From Aggregicoccus sp. 17bor-14 (GTDB taxonomy: Bacteria > Myxococcota > Myxococcia > Myxococcales > Myxococcaceae), in the NCBI RefSeq assembly GCF_009659535.1, contig NZ_VJZZ01000002.1, positions 62,001 to 126,000 of the forward strand: DNA of 64,000 nt. Reading direction: 5' to 3'. Below are positions 17,375 to 26,008 of the stretch, in pieces (positions within the stretch are counted from its first letter, which is position 1; every line of letters starts with the position of its first letter). A program made the translations under genes and the position numbers. The notes beneath the pieces were generated by a model. That model made no database searches and was not told the DNA's origin. It saw only the letters and a program-made list of their open reading frames with translations.

Positions 17375-18655
17375 TCAGGGGACCTGCTGGAGGGTGACGG
17401 CCGTGAGCGGCGCGAGGGTGCAGGCGTACGGCGCCACGTCGGTGCTGAAGTGCGTCCAGTTGCCCTGCGCGTCCGGGTCGGCCGCGTTCACGTTCACGAA
17501 GCTGGTGGCGGTGCCGATGCACAGCTCCATCGGGTTGTTCGCCAGGCGCGCGCTCGCGTTGGCGCCGGGGATGCCGTCGTACACGTGGTCCGGCACGCGG
17601 CCGCCAGGCAGGTACTGGGCGAGCGCGCCGAGCGCCGCGCCCAGCGGGTTGTTCATGTCCGGCGCCGTGCCGGTCTGGCTGAAGGTGTTGTTGTGCAGGT
17701 ACACGCGGTAGGAGTCCGGGTTGAAGGCCGCGTCGTCCGGGGTCTGGTCCAGCAGCAGGTAGCTGACCACCGACACGCCCACCGTCTTGTTCCCGGTGAA
17801 GGTGTTCTCGAACACCTCGACGTCGTGGGCGGCCATCACCAGCATGCCGGTGCCCGCGGGCACGGTGCCCACGGTGTTGCCCTTGGGCGCGAAGTTGGCG
17901 GTGTTGTTCTCCACCAGCTGGTTGCGGAACACGCGCACGTGCGACACGTCCGGCACCTGGAGGCCGGGCAGGCCGAAGACGAGGATGCCGCCGGTGTTGG
18001 CGTGCGCGTTGTTCTCGTACACGTCCGCGCGGTGGCTGTTCTCGATCTCGATGCCCGCCACGTTCTGGGTGGCCTCGTTGCGGCGCACGACGATGTCCTC
18101 GGACTGGCCCACGTAGATGCCCGCGTCCGAGGCGCCCGCGACGTAGCAGTCCTCGATGAGGACCTGCTTGCTCTGCACCGGGTACAGGCCGTAGGCGCCG
18201 TGCGCGGTGGGGTTCGCGCCCGTCCAGGTCACGCGCACGTGCTGGAAGCTCACGCCGTTGGTGCCCAGCACCTTGATGCCGTCACCCTTCGCGTCGCGCA
18301 CGTGCAGGTTGCGCACCGCGAGCCCGTCCGTGCGGGTGGCGGACAGCGCCTCGCTGCCGGCGAGCTGGCCCTTGAAGTCGAGCACCGTGGTCTCGGCGCC
18401 CGCGCCCTCGAGCGTCACGTTCGCCACGCCGTCCAGCACCAGCGCGTTCTGGAAGGTGAAGGTGCCCGCCGCGAAGCGGAAGGTGGTGCCCGGCTTCGCG
18501 GAGACCAGCGCCGTCTGGATGTCGTGCTCGGTGGCGCCTGCCTCGAACGCCACGCACTCGCCCGTCACGCCCTCGCACGCGCCCTTGTCGTCGGACGAGC
18601 AGGCGACCAGCATTCCACTCGCGAGCGCCGCGAGCACCACACGTCTTCCCAGCAT
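17375..18655 (-). CDS. parallel beta-helix repeat lipoprotein (TIGR03805-like)
   Basis: The 426-residue protein starts with a lipoprotein signal (SGMLVACSS) and then shows right-handed beta-helix repeats throughout, such as GVSFQHVRVTWTG, QVLIEDCYVAGASDAGIYVG and VRVFRNQLVENN, the pattern of TIGR03805 and pectate-lyase-like proteins. ATG 18655 is preferred over the upstream GTG at 18670 because GGAGGA lies 7 bases before it and overlaps that GTG. It forms a two-gene operon with the diheme cytochrome gene 2 bases downstream. Family members are known to co-occur with SO2930-type cytochromes; whether they bind or scaffold them is not established. Confidence 0.85.
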   Translation of the reverse strand: MLGRRVVLAALASGMLVACSSDDKGACEGVTGECVAFEAGATEHDIQTALVSAKPGTTFRFAAGTFTFQNALVLDGVANVTLEGAGAETTVLDFKGQLAGSEALSATRTDGLAVRNLHVRDAKGDGIKVLGTNGVSFQHVRVTWTGANPTAHGAYGLYPVQSKQVLIEDCYVAGASDAGIYVGQSEDIVVRRNEATQNVAGIEIENSHRADVYENNAHANTGGILVFGLPGLQVPDVSHVRVFRNQLVENNTANFAPKGNTVGTVPAGTGMLVMAAHDVEVFENTFTGNKTVGVSVVSYLLLDQTPDDAAFNPDSYRVYLHNNTFSQTGTAPDMNNPLGAALGALAQYLPGGRVPDHVYDGIPGANASARLANNPMELCIGTATSFVNVNAADPDAQGNWTHFSTDVAPYACTLAPLTAVTLQQVP

Positions 18656-18814
18656 GTCGGCTTCCTCCACGCGGGAGGGATGGACACAGTGGGCCGCGCG
18701 CGGCCCGCCTCCCGGCGTCCGCGTGTTCTCCCATGGCCTCGTGGCGCATCCGGGTGGCCGGGCGCGCCAGGAGCAGTGGCCGCGCGCGCCACGTGGGGGG
18801 CCGGTGCCCGGCGC

Positions 18815-19840
18815 TCAGCCCTGGCGGTACTGGCCCGGCGTGGTGCCGGTCCAGCGGCGGAAGGCCCGCAGGAAGGTGCTCTTCTCCGAGTAGCCGAGCA
18901 GCCACGCCACCTCGTCCAGCGCGCGCTCGGACTCCTTCACGTACAGCCGCGCCTGCTCCTCGCGCACCGCGTCCACGAGCGCCTGGAAGGAGGTGCCCTC
19001 GTCGGCGAGGCGGCGCTGCAGCGTGCGCGGGCTCATGCGCAGCGCGCGCGCCACCTCCGCCACGCCGGGCAGGCGCTGGCCCAGGTGCTGGCGCAGCCGC
19101 TGGCGCACGTGCAGGGCGAGCCCGCCGGGCACCGGCACGTGCCGCAGCGCCTGCTCGGCGTGCGCGTCCAGGTGCTGCAGCAGCGCGGGGTCCGCGGAGA
19201 GCAGGGGCGCATCCAGGTCCGCCGCCGAGAGCGCGAAGGCGTTGGCCTCGGCCCCGAAGGAGAGCGCGGAGGTGCCCAGCGCCTCGGCGAGCCCCGCGAG
19301 CAGCCCGGGCTCGCGCGGCGCCGGGTGCGCGAGCCACACGCGCACCGGGCGCAGCGGCCGGCCGATGGCGCGCGCCGTCTCGCCCAGCAGCGCCGCCATC
19401 CAGAACTCGTTCGCGTGGCGCCCGAGGCCACCGGGCAGGCCGGGAACCTCCTGGGAGAGCCGCCCCTCCTGGCCCTCCTCCACGTAGGTGAAGCGCACCA
19501 CGTCGTCGAGCAGCCGCCCGTAGCGCGCGAGCCGCGCGAACGCGTCGCGCACCCGCGGGGCGTTGCGCGTGGCGAACTCCACCAGCCCCCAGGCGCCGCG
19601 CGGGAAGAGGGGCGCGGTGTGCACGCCCAGCAGCGGGTCGCCCACGGCGCGCTCCGCGGCGACGAGGAAGGCGCGCAGCTGGGAGATGGACACGAACACG
19701 TCCGGTGCCATCTCGGCGTCCGCGCCCAGGCCGAACTCGCGCACGAGCGCGTCCGCGTCCCCGCCCCGCGCGCGCACCGCCGCGAGGAAGGGCCGCACCA
19801 GCTGCGTGCGCAGGAAGACGTCGCTGCCCGTTCGGTCCAT
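18815..19840 (-). CDS. AraC family transcriptional regulator
   Basis: A 341-residue regulator. The N-terminal 220 residues fit the AraC arabinose-binding-type sensor domain of the OruR/ArgR class (WGLVEFATRNAPRVRDAFARLARY), and the C-terminal 100 residues form a double helix-turn-helix with MSPRTLQRRLADEGTSFQAL and LGYSEKSTFLRAFRRWTG. ATG 19840 (MDRTGSDV) is preferred; the frame extends a few codons further up. The target genes are unknown: the cytochrome/beta-helix operon lies downstream on the same strand and is separated by 159 bases, so control of that operon is possible but unproven. Confidence 0.9.
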   Translation of the reverse strand: MDRTGSDVFLRTQLVRPFLAAVRARGGDADALVREFGLGADAEMAPDVFVSISQLRAFLVAAERAVGDPLLGVHTAPLFPRGAWGLVEFATRNAPRVRDAFARLARYGRLLDDVVRFTYVEEGQEGRLSQEVPGLPGGLGRHANEFWMAALLGETARAIGRPLRPVRVWLAHPAPREPGLLAGLAEALGTSALSFGAEANAFALSAADLDAPLLSADPALLQHLDAHAEQALRHVPVPGGLALHVRQRLRQHLGQRLPGVAEVARALRMSPRTLQRRLADEGTSFQALVDAVREEQARLYVKESERALDEVAWLLGYSEKSTFLRAFRRWTGTTPGQYRQG

Positions 19841-19973
19841 GGCTCCAGGGCGCAGGATAGCGCCGCGTGCAGGTCCGTCAGCACCCATGCAGCGCTCGCC
19901 TACCTGGACGCCGGCAGGCCGACATGCACTGAAGTCCAGGTGCGCCCTGCGCGCCGACCCGCCTCCGCGGCCC

Positions 19974-20198
19974 TCAGCGCGTGCCGGCCGACGGCGCCTC
20001 GGCGCGGGGGGCCGCGTGGTCCGCGGGCGAGAGGAAGCTCAGCACCGCGAGGACGAGGCCCGCGAGCAGCAGGGTCACCAGGAAGGCGAGGCGCACCGTG
20101 GTGCCCGTCGTCCACTCCGAGCGGTGGCCCCGCCCGTGGCACAACTTGTACTTCCTCCCGCTCCCACAGGGGCAGGGGGCATTGCGAGACACCTTCAT
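19974..20198 (-). CDS. SEC-C motif membrane protein
   Basis: This 74-residue protein begins [20 protein letters not shown], a complete SEC-C zinc-binding motif (CxCx8CH) as found at the C-terminus of SecA. A single hydrophobic helix follows (about residues 32-55) and a short Ala/Pro-rich tail. Ribosome binding sequence GAGGAGGAG lies just upstream of ATG 20198. Pairing of SEC-C with a membrane helix suggests a membrane-anchored zinc adaptor, but its partner is unknown. Confidence 0.8.
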   Translation of the reverse strand: MKVSRNAPCPCGSGRKYKLCHGRGHRSEWTTGTTVRLAFLVTLLLAGLVLAVLSFLSPADHAAPRAEAPSAGTR

Positions 20199-20241
20199 GG
20201 CTCCTCCTCGCGCATCCGCCGGCAAGTATGCCACGCGCGCC

Positions 20242-21285
20242 TCAGGGAAGGACCTGCGCGCGCTCCGCCTGCGGCAGCAGCAGCCGCAGGCTCTCCTTCA
20301 CCAGCTCGCCCATGGTGGCGCACTCGAGGAAGCCCGGGTGCGCGTAGTGCCGCGCGAGCGCCTCGCGCAGCACCCGCAGCTTCTCCGGCGGCGCGAGCTG
20401 CTCCTGGGAGAGCACGCGCAGCAGCGCGCCCAGCCGGCGGCGCGACGCGCTCGCGCGCCGGCCCATCAGCGCGCGCTCCTCCTGCTGGTACTGCAGCGCC
20501 GTCTCGCGGTTGAGCAGCTGCATGCCCAGCTGCACGTAGGGCGCGTTCTCGGCGAAGAGGTGCGGCAGGTACACGTGCTTCGCGCCCTCGTAGCTCTGCT
20601 GGTCGAAGTCGATGGCGCGGATGCGGAACTGGGTGCCGTCGAAGTCGCCCGTCGCCACCACCACGAAGTTGTAGGCGCGCATGTCCCCGAGCAGCCGCAC
20701 GAAGCAGCGCTCGTTGAACTTCACGAACTCCTTGGCGATGCGGGTTCCCTTGTAGCGGTGCAGGTGGCCGTGGGCGAAGACGTCGCCCGGGATGCCGGTG
20801 ATGTGCTCCTCCACCAGCGTGTGCTCGTCCACCAGGTAGCTGATGCGGTTGGGGCTGAGCACGTCCTCCAGCTCGAGCCCGTAGACGCGGCTCGCGTCCG
20901 GCACCTTCACGTAGAAGTAGTCGTGGTTGTCGTTGTAGCGGTTGACGATCTTCACCCGGAAGGGGCGCGAGTTTCCGAAGCTGCAGTAGTCCACCCGCTC
21001 CACCTGCAGGTGCTGCATCACCTCGAAGTTGCCCGCCGTCTTGAGCCAGGCGTACACGCGCTTGAGCTGTGCGAAGAGCTCGTCGCGCTCGGCGCTCGGG
21101 TAGAGCACGCTCTCCCAGAGCGTCTCGCGGTCCTCGCCGTCGCGCAGCGGCACCGAGCCCTCGTAGCGCAGCAGGTCCGCGTAGCGCAGCGGCGCGGGAA
21201 GGAAGCGCCCGCCCTGGCGCAGGTACTCGAGCAGCGCGGGGCCGAGCGGGTAGTACTGCTTCTTCTGGAGGATGAAGGCGCTCAT
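20242..21285 (-). CDS. protein-kinase-like fold protein of unknown function
   Basis: A 347-residue protein that I do not recognise as a named family. It contains [11 protein letters not shown] near residues 200-210 and RAIDFDQ near 223-229, an arrangement like the catalytic loop (Asp201...Asn206) and metal-binding Asp226 of the protein-kinase and HipA/PI-kinase superfamily, and a candidate ATP-anchoring Lys127 in YFYVKVPD. The order Lys, catalytic loop, DFD fits a kinase. The C-terminus is helical and basic ([15 protein letters not shown]). No neighbour indicates a substrate. It is divergent from the GAF gene with 143 bases between them. Fold assignment is inference. Confidence 0.65.
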   Translation of the reverse strand: MSAFILQKKQYYPLGPALLEYLRQGGRFLPAPLRYADLLRYEGSVPLRDGEDRETLWESVLYPSAERDELFAQLKRVYAWLKTAGNFEVMQHLQVERVDYCSFGNSRPFRVKIVNRYNDNHDYFYVKVPDASRVYGLELEDVLSPNRISYLVDEHTLVEEHITGIPGDVFAHGHLHRYKGTRIAKEFVKFNERCFVRLLGDMRAYNFVVVATGDFDGTQFRIRAIDFDQQSYEGAKHVYLPHLFAENAPYVQLGMQLLNRETALQYQQEERALMGRRASASRRRLGALLRVLSQEQLAPPEKLRVLREALARHYAHPGFLECATMGELVKESLRLLLPQAERAQVLP

Positions 21286-21428
21286 CGCAAGGGCCCTCTC
21301 AGCCTAGCGACGCGCCGGGGGCTGGGGCGAGCCCTCGTGGGGGAATCGGCCGCGGAGCGTCGCACGCGCGTGCCATCGAGCGGGGCGTGCCCGGCCACTA
21401 CTGTGACTCGGAGAGAGGAGACGGCGCC

Positions 21429-22196
21429 ATGGGAGCGAAGCTCGCAGCGTACTTCGTGAAGGCTGAGCAGCTGGGAGGCGTGCTGGGCAAGGTACGGCTC
21501 TCGGGGCTCACGCGCATGACGACCACGCAGGCGCTCAACGTGGACGACACGCCGGAGCTGGTGGCGCTGTTCGAGAAGTCGCTGGATGCGCTGCGCTCCG
21601 ACTCGCGCGGCGCGGGGCCGGCTGCGGCGGCGCCGAGCAGCAGCCGCGCTCCCGCGATGGGGCAGGCCTCGGCGGACGCCGCCACGCTGCGCCGGCACAT
21701 CGGCGTGTACCTGGACCTGATGACCCAGCGCGCGCTGCTGCAGGGGGACCTGCGCGAGACCGCGCGCCGGGTGGACGAGGCCGCGAGCCAGGCGCTGGAC
21801 GTGGAGCGCGTGAGCGTGTGGCTGCTGGACGACGCGCGCACGCGCATCGAGTCCATCGACCTCTTCGAGCGCGCCGGGCACAAGCACTCGAGCGGCGTGC
21901 AGCTGTCCCAGGCGGACTTCCCCGCGTACTTCGCCGCGCTGGCCACCGAGCGCACCATCGCCGCGCACGACGCGCACACCGACCCGCGCACGCAGGCCTT
22001 CTCCAAGGGCTACCTCACCCCGCTGGGCATCGGCGCGCTGCTGGACGTGCCCATCTGGGTGGAGGGGCGGATGATCGGCGTGGTCTGCCACGAGCACGTG
22101 GGCCGCGCGCGGACGTGGAACGCGGACGAGGAGCAGTTCGCCTACCTCATGAGCGCCTTCGTGGCGCTCACGGCCGAACGCGTGGCGCGCCGCTAG
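21429..22196 (+). CDS. GAF domain protein
   Basis: The 255-residue protein carries an N-terminal conserved stretch (MGAKLAAYFVKAEQLGG) followed by an Ala/Pro/Ser-rich linker and a GAF domain (about 95-250) with VERVSVWLLDDARTRIES and GIGALLDVPIWVEGRMIGVVC. No output domain is attached, so it probably acts as a small-molecule sensor subunit. ATG 21429 follows GAGAGGAGA; an in-frame upstream GTG at 21387 is less likely. The linked kinase or regulator is not in sight; the upstream gene is the kinase-like protein in the opposite direction. Confidence 0.8.
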   Translation: MGAKLAAYFVKAEQLGGVLGKVRLSGLTRMTTTQALNVDDTPELVALFEKSLDALRSDSRGAGPAAAAPSSSRAPAMGQASADAATLRRHIGVYLDLMTQRALLQGDLRETARRVDEAASQALDVERVSVWLLDDARTRIESIDLFERAGHKHSSGVQLSQADFPAYFAALATERTIAAHDAHTDPRTQAFSKGYLTPLGIGALLDVPIWVEGRMIGVVCHEHVGRARTWNADEEQFAYLMSAFVALTAERVARR

Positions 22197-22276
22197 TGGC
22201 CCGCGCACGCTGCGCGCTGGCGTAGCATCCGGGAGCGCCGCGCGAGGAGCGTCCCGCGCGCGCACCGGGAGGGTGG

Positions 22277-23428
22277 ATGGACCGTCGTTCCTTCATGTAC
22301 GCCGCGCTGGCGGTGACCGCAGCGCCCAGCGCCCTGGCGCAGTCTCATGCAGCCCCTGCCGCGCGCCCCGCCGCGCCGGAGTTCCCGCCGGTGGACGCGC
22401 GCACCGTCTGGCTCGTGGGAGATGGTCCGCCCGGCGACCCCACGGCGTTCGCGCCGCGACTCGCCGCGCTCGTGCAGGCGCACCAGGGCCCGGCGCGCGA
22501 CACCTACCTGGGCGGAGGCGCCGTCGCCGAGCTGGAGGCCGCCTTCGCTGCGCTGTTGGGCAAGGAGGACGCGGCCTTCTTCCCCACCGGCACGCTGGCG
22601 AACAACGTGGCGCTGCGCATGCTGTGCGGCGAGCACCCCCACGCGCTCGTGCAGCACGAGAGCCACCTCTACCGCGACGAGAGCGATACGCCCGCGCGGC
22701 TCGGGGGCATCACGCTGGTGCCGCTCGCCGCGGGCCGCACCTCGCCCACGCTCGAGGAGGTCTCCACGGCCATCGACGAGGCGGAGAAGGGCCCGTACCC
22801 GCTGAAGGTGGGCGCCATCGCGCTGGAGAGCCCGGTGCGGCGCACCAACGGCGCGCTCGTGCCACTCGAGACCGTGGCGGCAATCGCGAAGCTCGCGCGC
22901 GCCCACGGCGCGGGGCTGCACCTGGACGCGGCGCGCCTGCTGCTCGCTCCGCCCTCCGTGGACGTGAAGGCGTACGCTGCGCACTTCGACACGGTGTACG
23001 TGTCCCTCTACAAGTACCTGGGCGCGCCCTTCGGTGCGGTGCTCGCGGGGACGAAGGCGCAGGTGGCGCAGGCGCGCGAGCTGCGCCACCTCTACGGCGG
23101 GCTCATCGCCCAGGGGTGGATGGCGGCGCTCGTCGCGCTCGACTCGCTGCGCGGCTTCTCCGAGCGGATGGCGGCGGCGCACGCCGCGGCCGCGCGGCTG
23201 CTGCAGGCGCTCGAGGCGAAGGGCAAGGTGCGCCGCCGACCCGAGCCGAACCCCTCCAACATCCACCTGCTGGAGATGAGCGAGGCGCAGGCGCAGGCGG
23301 CCTTCGAGCGCTGCCGTCAGGCGGGCGTGCGGCTCGCGCACTGGAGCGAGGGCGCGGTGCCGCTCTACGTGAACGAGACCCTCACGCGCCGGCCGGTGGA
23401 GGAGTACGTGAAGCTGCTGCTCGGCTAG
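22277..23428 (+). CDS. exported PLP-dependent beta-eliminating lyase / threonine aldolase-like protein
   Basis: The 383-residue protein has a fold-type I PLP enzyme of the threonine aldolase/beta-eliminating lyase type: FFPTGTLANN (cofactor phosphate loop), HLDAARL with Asp218 (pyridine contact) and SLYKYLGAPFGA with the Schiff-base Lys246. Unusually for this family, the N-terminus MDRRSFMYAALAVTAAPSALA resembles a Tat signal peptide (twin Arg at residues 3-4, hydrophobic core, AxA cleavage). Tat export of a cofactor enzyme after folding is plausible. Start ATG 22277 follows GGGAGGG. The natural substrate is not evident. No operon partner; the next gene is 209 bases away. Confidence 0.85.
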   Translation: MDRRSFMYAALAVTAAPSALAQSHAAPAARPAAPEFPPVDARTVWLVGDGPPGDPTAFAPRLAALVQAHQGPARDTYLGGGAVAELEAAFAALLGKEDAAFFPTGTLANNVALRMLCGEHPHALVQHESHLYRDESDTPARLGGITLVPLAAGRTSPTLEEVSTAIDEAEKGPYPLKVGAIALESPVRRTNGALVPLETVAAIAKLARAHGAGLHLDAARLLLAPPSVDVKAYAAHFDTVYVSLYKYLGAPFGAVLAGTKAQVAQARELRHLYGGLIAQGWMAALVALDSLRGFSERMAAAHAAAARLLQALEAKGKVRRRPEPNPSNIHLLEMSEAQAQAAFERCRQAGVRLAHWSEGAVPLYVNETLTRRPVEEYVKLLLG

Positions 23429-23637
23429 GGGCGGGTGAGCGCCCGCGCGTCAGGTCTCCGATCGCGTCGACCACGCGAAGCGCTGGGGCCGGGAACGCGC
23501 GGACACGGGAGTGGGACGAGGCCTTACTCCCCGCGGCATCCACTTTTCCGGGGCTGTGCGGTTGTCCGGACCTGCTCTACGTGAGAGCATCGGAGGCTTC
23601 GCGCCCGCCTGGACCCTGCGCGCCTGGAGCCCTGCAC

Positions 23638-25089
23638 ATGCCCCGCCTCCACCTGCTCTGTGTCCTCTCGCTCATGGGGCTCGCCGCCTGCGACGACGCT
23701 CCCTCCCCGGAGCCTGTGGGGGGACAGGCGCCGCCGGTCGAGGCCGAGCCCCAGCGCATCGAGATCGCCCCCGGTGAGGCGTCGAGCAGCCCGCTCGACT
23801 TTGCCACGCTCAATGGCGTCGCCTACTTCAGCGCGGACGACGGTACGTCGGGGCGGGAGCTGTGGCGCACCGACGGCACCCCCGCGGGCACGCACCGCGT
23901 GGCGGACCTGCGGCCTGGCTCCCAGAGCAGTGGTCCTCGCTGGTTCGCGCCCTTCTCGGGCGCCTTGTACTTCGTTGCGGACGGCGAAGACGGAACCGAG
24001 CTCTGGCGCACGGACGGGACGGTGGAGGGGACGCGCCGGGTGCTGGACCCCGTGGCCACGGGGCTGCGCCCCAGCTACGTCTTTTCCAACCCGCTGGGGC
24101 TCTTCGCGCTCTCCGAGACGCCCACGGACGCGCAAGAGCTGTGGTTCCTGCGGGAAGGCGCCTCGACGCCGGTGAAGCTGACGAACTTCGCCGCAGATGG
24201 GGGCTCGGGCTTCATCCACGGCATGCAGCACCTGGGCGGGCTGCTCTACTTCATGGCGCGCCAGGGAACGATTTTCCCGGACGCGTTGTGGGTCACCGAT
24301 GGAACTCCCGAGGGCACGCGCAAGCTGGCCGGGAGCGGGGACACCCAGTGGGGGGCCGTCGGGGTTCTGGGTCAGCGCTACCTCTTCATCCAGCCCCAGC
24401 TGGATGGCGGCGTCTCGCTGCGCTACAGCGAGGGGACCCCCGAGTCCACGGGCGCCGTCGCCGTGCTGCGCGAGCCGCCAGCGACGCCCATGGGCGCCTC
24501 GGGCATGCCCTACGCACTCCTGACCACGGCCGGCGCGAGCACCTACTTCCCCGTCAACGAGCCCGACGGGACGGCCGTGCTCTGGGAGACCGATGGCACC
24601 GCGGCCGGTACCCGGCGCGGGCTCACCCTGCCCGGAGGCTCGCTGCCCACGCCCATCGACCTGCGCTCCTGGGAGGACCACCTGCTGTTCCGGCACAACG
24701 CGGGAGGGGGAGCGTCCTGGCTTTGGGTGAGCGATGGCACCGCTGCGGGGACGCGCGCCGTGACGTGGGATGGCGACGTGCGGCCCGACCTCATCCTCTC
24801 GAATGCGAAGCCCTGGGAGGTGACCGCTCAGCATGCCTTCTTCTGCGCGCAGACGCCGGGGCTCGGCGAGGAGCTGTGGATGGCGGACGCAGGGGGCGTG
24901 CACGCGCGGCCGGTAGCGGACCTTGCGCCAGGAGCGGCCGGGTCTGACCCCGCCATCCTCCTCGTGCTGGGCAACCGGCTCTTGTTCCGCGCGGATGACG
25001 GGACGCACGGCAGCGAGCTCTGGTCGCTCGACCTGGGCGTGCCCGCGACCACCGGCGCCGCAGCGCCTGAAGGGGAGCGGGGCCACTAG
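23638..25089 (+). CDS. ELWRTDGTxxGT-repeat lipoprotein
   Basis: A 483-residue lipoprotein (signal ending LMGLAAC) with repeated units of the type ELWRTDGTPAGTHRV, ELWRTDGTVEGTRRV, LWVTDGTPEGTRKL and LWVSDGTAAGTRAV. These repeats build a beta-propeller-like surface protein family frequent in myxobacteria. ATG 23638 is preferred because the lipobox lies 17 residues in and GGAG lies 8 bases upstream; the frame is open far upstream but inside another gene. It is likely on the outer cell surface; a function is not known. It stands alone, 97 bases before a convergent gene. Confidence 0.85.
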   Translation: MPRLHLLCVLSLMGLAACDDAPSPEPVGGQAPPVEAEPQRIEIAPGEASSSPLDFATLNGVAYFSADDGTSGRELWRTDGTPAGTHRVADLRPGSQSSGPRWFAPFSGALYFVADGEDGTELWRTDGTVEGTRRVLDPVATGLRPSYVFSNPLGLFALSETPTDAQELWFLREGASTPVKLTNFAADGGSGFIHGMQHLGGLLYFMARQGTIFPDALWVTDGTPEGTRKLAGSGDTQWGAVGVLGQRYLFIQPQLDGGVSLRYSEGTPESTGAVAVLREPPATPMGASGMPYALLTTAGASTYFPVNEPDGTAVLWETDGTAAGTRRGLTLPGGSLPTPIDLRSWEDHLLFRHNAGGGASWLWVSDGTAAGTRAVTWDGDVRPDLILSNAKPWEVTAQHAFFCAQTPGLGEELWMADAGGVHARPVADLAPGAAGSDPAILLVLGNRLLFRADDGTHGSELWSLDLGVPATTGAAAPEGERGH

Positions 25090-25186
25090 CCCTTCGAGGC
25101 GGTGCCGCCGTCGCGGCCTGCTGCTGCGGGGAGATGCTCCGGAAGGTCGCCTCCCGCTCGGGGCCCTCCCCTCCCACGCGTGCGGC

Positions 25187-25930
25187 TCAGCGTGTGGGGA
25201 GGGGATAGCGCACGACGAGCCAGGGCAGCCACCCTGTGAGGGTGTGGGGGCCCGGCGGCTCGAGCACGTCGAGCGCACGGGCGCAGGCGAGCGCGTCCTC
25301 GAACCGGTCGATGAGGCCATTCCCATTCGGGACGACGCCGGCGGCCCTCAGCGCCGCGCGCTCGTCGCGATGCCGCGACTCGGGGCTGTTGAGGGCGCAC
25401 CCCACGTCCTCGACGAGGAGCTCGTGTCCCAGCACGGCGCCCCCGTCGGCGAGCGGCGCCGCGCGCCGGCAGGCCGCCTCATGGAACCCGCTGGCTCCCT
25501 CGGGCGCGAAGCCCGGCGCGGGCGGGGAGGGCGCGGTGGCGCTGCAGTAGGTACTCACCAGTGAGCGGTGCAGTCCGATACCCCAGAGCTCGAGGCCGGC
25601 TGCGCGCTGCAGGAACGTGCGTGCGGCATGAAGCGCATCCTCGAGAGTGAACAGGACGCTCCACGCACCGAAGGCCGAGCCGAAGCTCTCGTCCGCCCAG
25701 GCCATCACGCGGGGGAGCTCCTCCGCCGCGATCCCGAAGTCCGCAGCATCCTCGACCCGCCCTTCATCGGAGTCACGGGTCCACGAGAGTGCCCAGGTCG
25801 CCGGGAAAAACCTGCGCCGCGTGTGGTCATGCGCCAGGGTGACCGAGCGAAGGTCCAGGCCGCCGTGACGGCTCGTGGACTCACAGGAGAGGAAGTAGCC
25901 GGCGGCCACGTACTCGTGAAGCGTCACCAT
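25187..25930 (-). CDS. hypothetical protein (family not recognised)
   Basis: A 247-residue soluble protein beginning MVTLHEYVAAGYFLSCESTSRH. I do not recognise a family. It contains many Trp and His residues and mixed alpha/beta propensity, without signal peptide, membrane segment or a clear catalytic motif. Third codon positions are less GC-biased than in neighbours, suggesting relatively recent acquisition. It lies alone between the ELWRTDGT lipoprotein (convergent) and the lipase maturation factor fusion (same strand). Myxobacterial immunity proteins often look like this, but nothing here proves such a role. Confidence 0.6.
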   Translation of the reverse strand: MVTLHEYVAAGYFLSCESTSRHGGLDLRSVTLAHDHTRRRFFPATWALSWTRDSDEGRVEDAADFGIAAEELPRVMAWADESFGSAFGAWSVLFTLEDALHAARTFLQRAAGLELWGIGLHRSLVSTYCSATAPSPPAPGFAPEGASGFHEAACRRAAPLADGGAVLGHELLVEDVGCALNSPESRHRDERAALRAAGVVPNGNGLIDRFEDALACARALDVLEPPGPHTLTGWLPWLVVRYPLPTR

Positions 25931-26008
25931 CGGCGCAGGCTACCGCTGCAGCGAGCCGGTGAGGAGCTCAGTGCATCCTCCCGCCCGCTCCTGCGGAGGA
26001 GGGCGCCC

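Noticed and set aside
18691-18706. Palindrome GGGCCGCGCGCGGCCC upstream of the beta-helix operon
   Set aside because: Such self-complementary GC strings arise by chance in this composition and no function is indicated.
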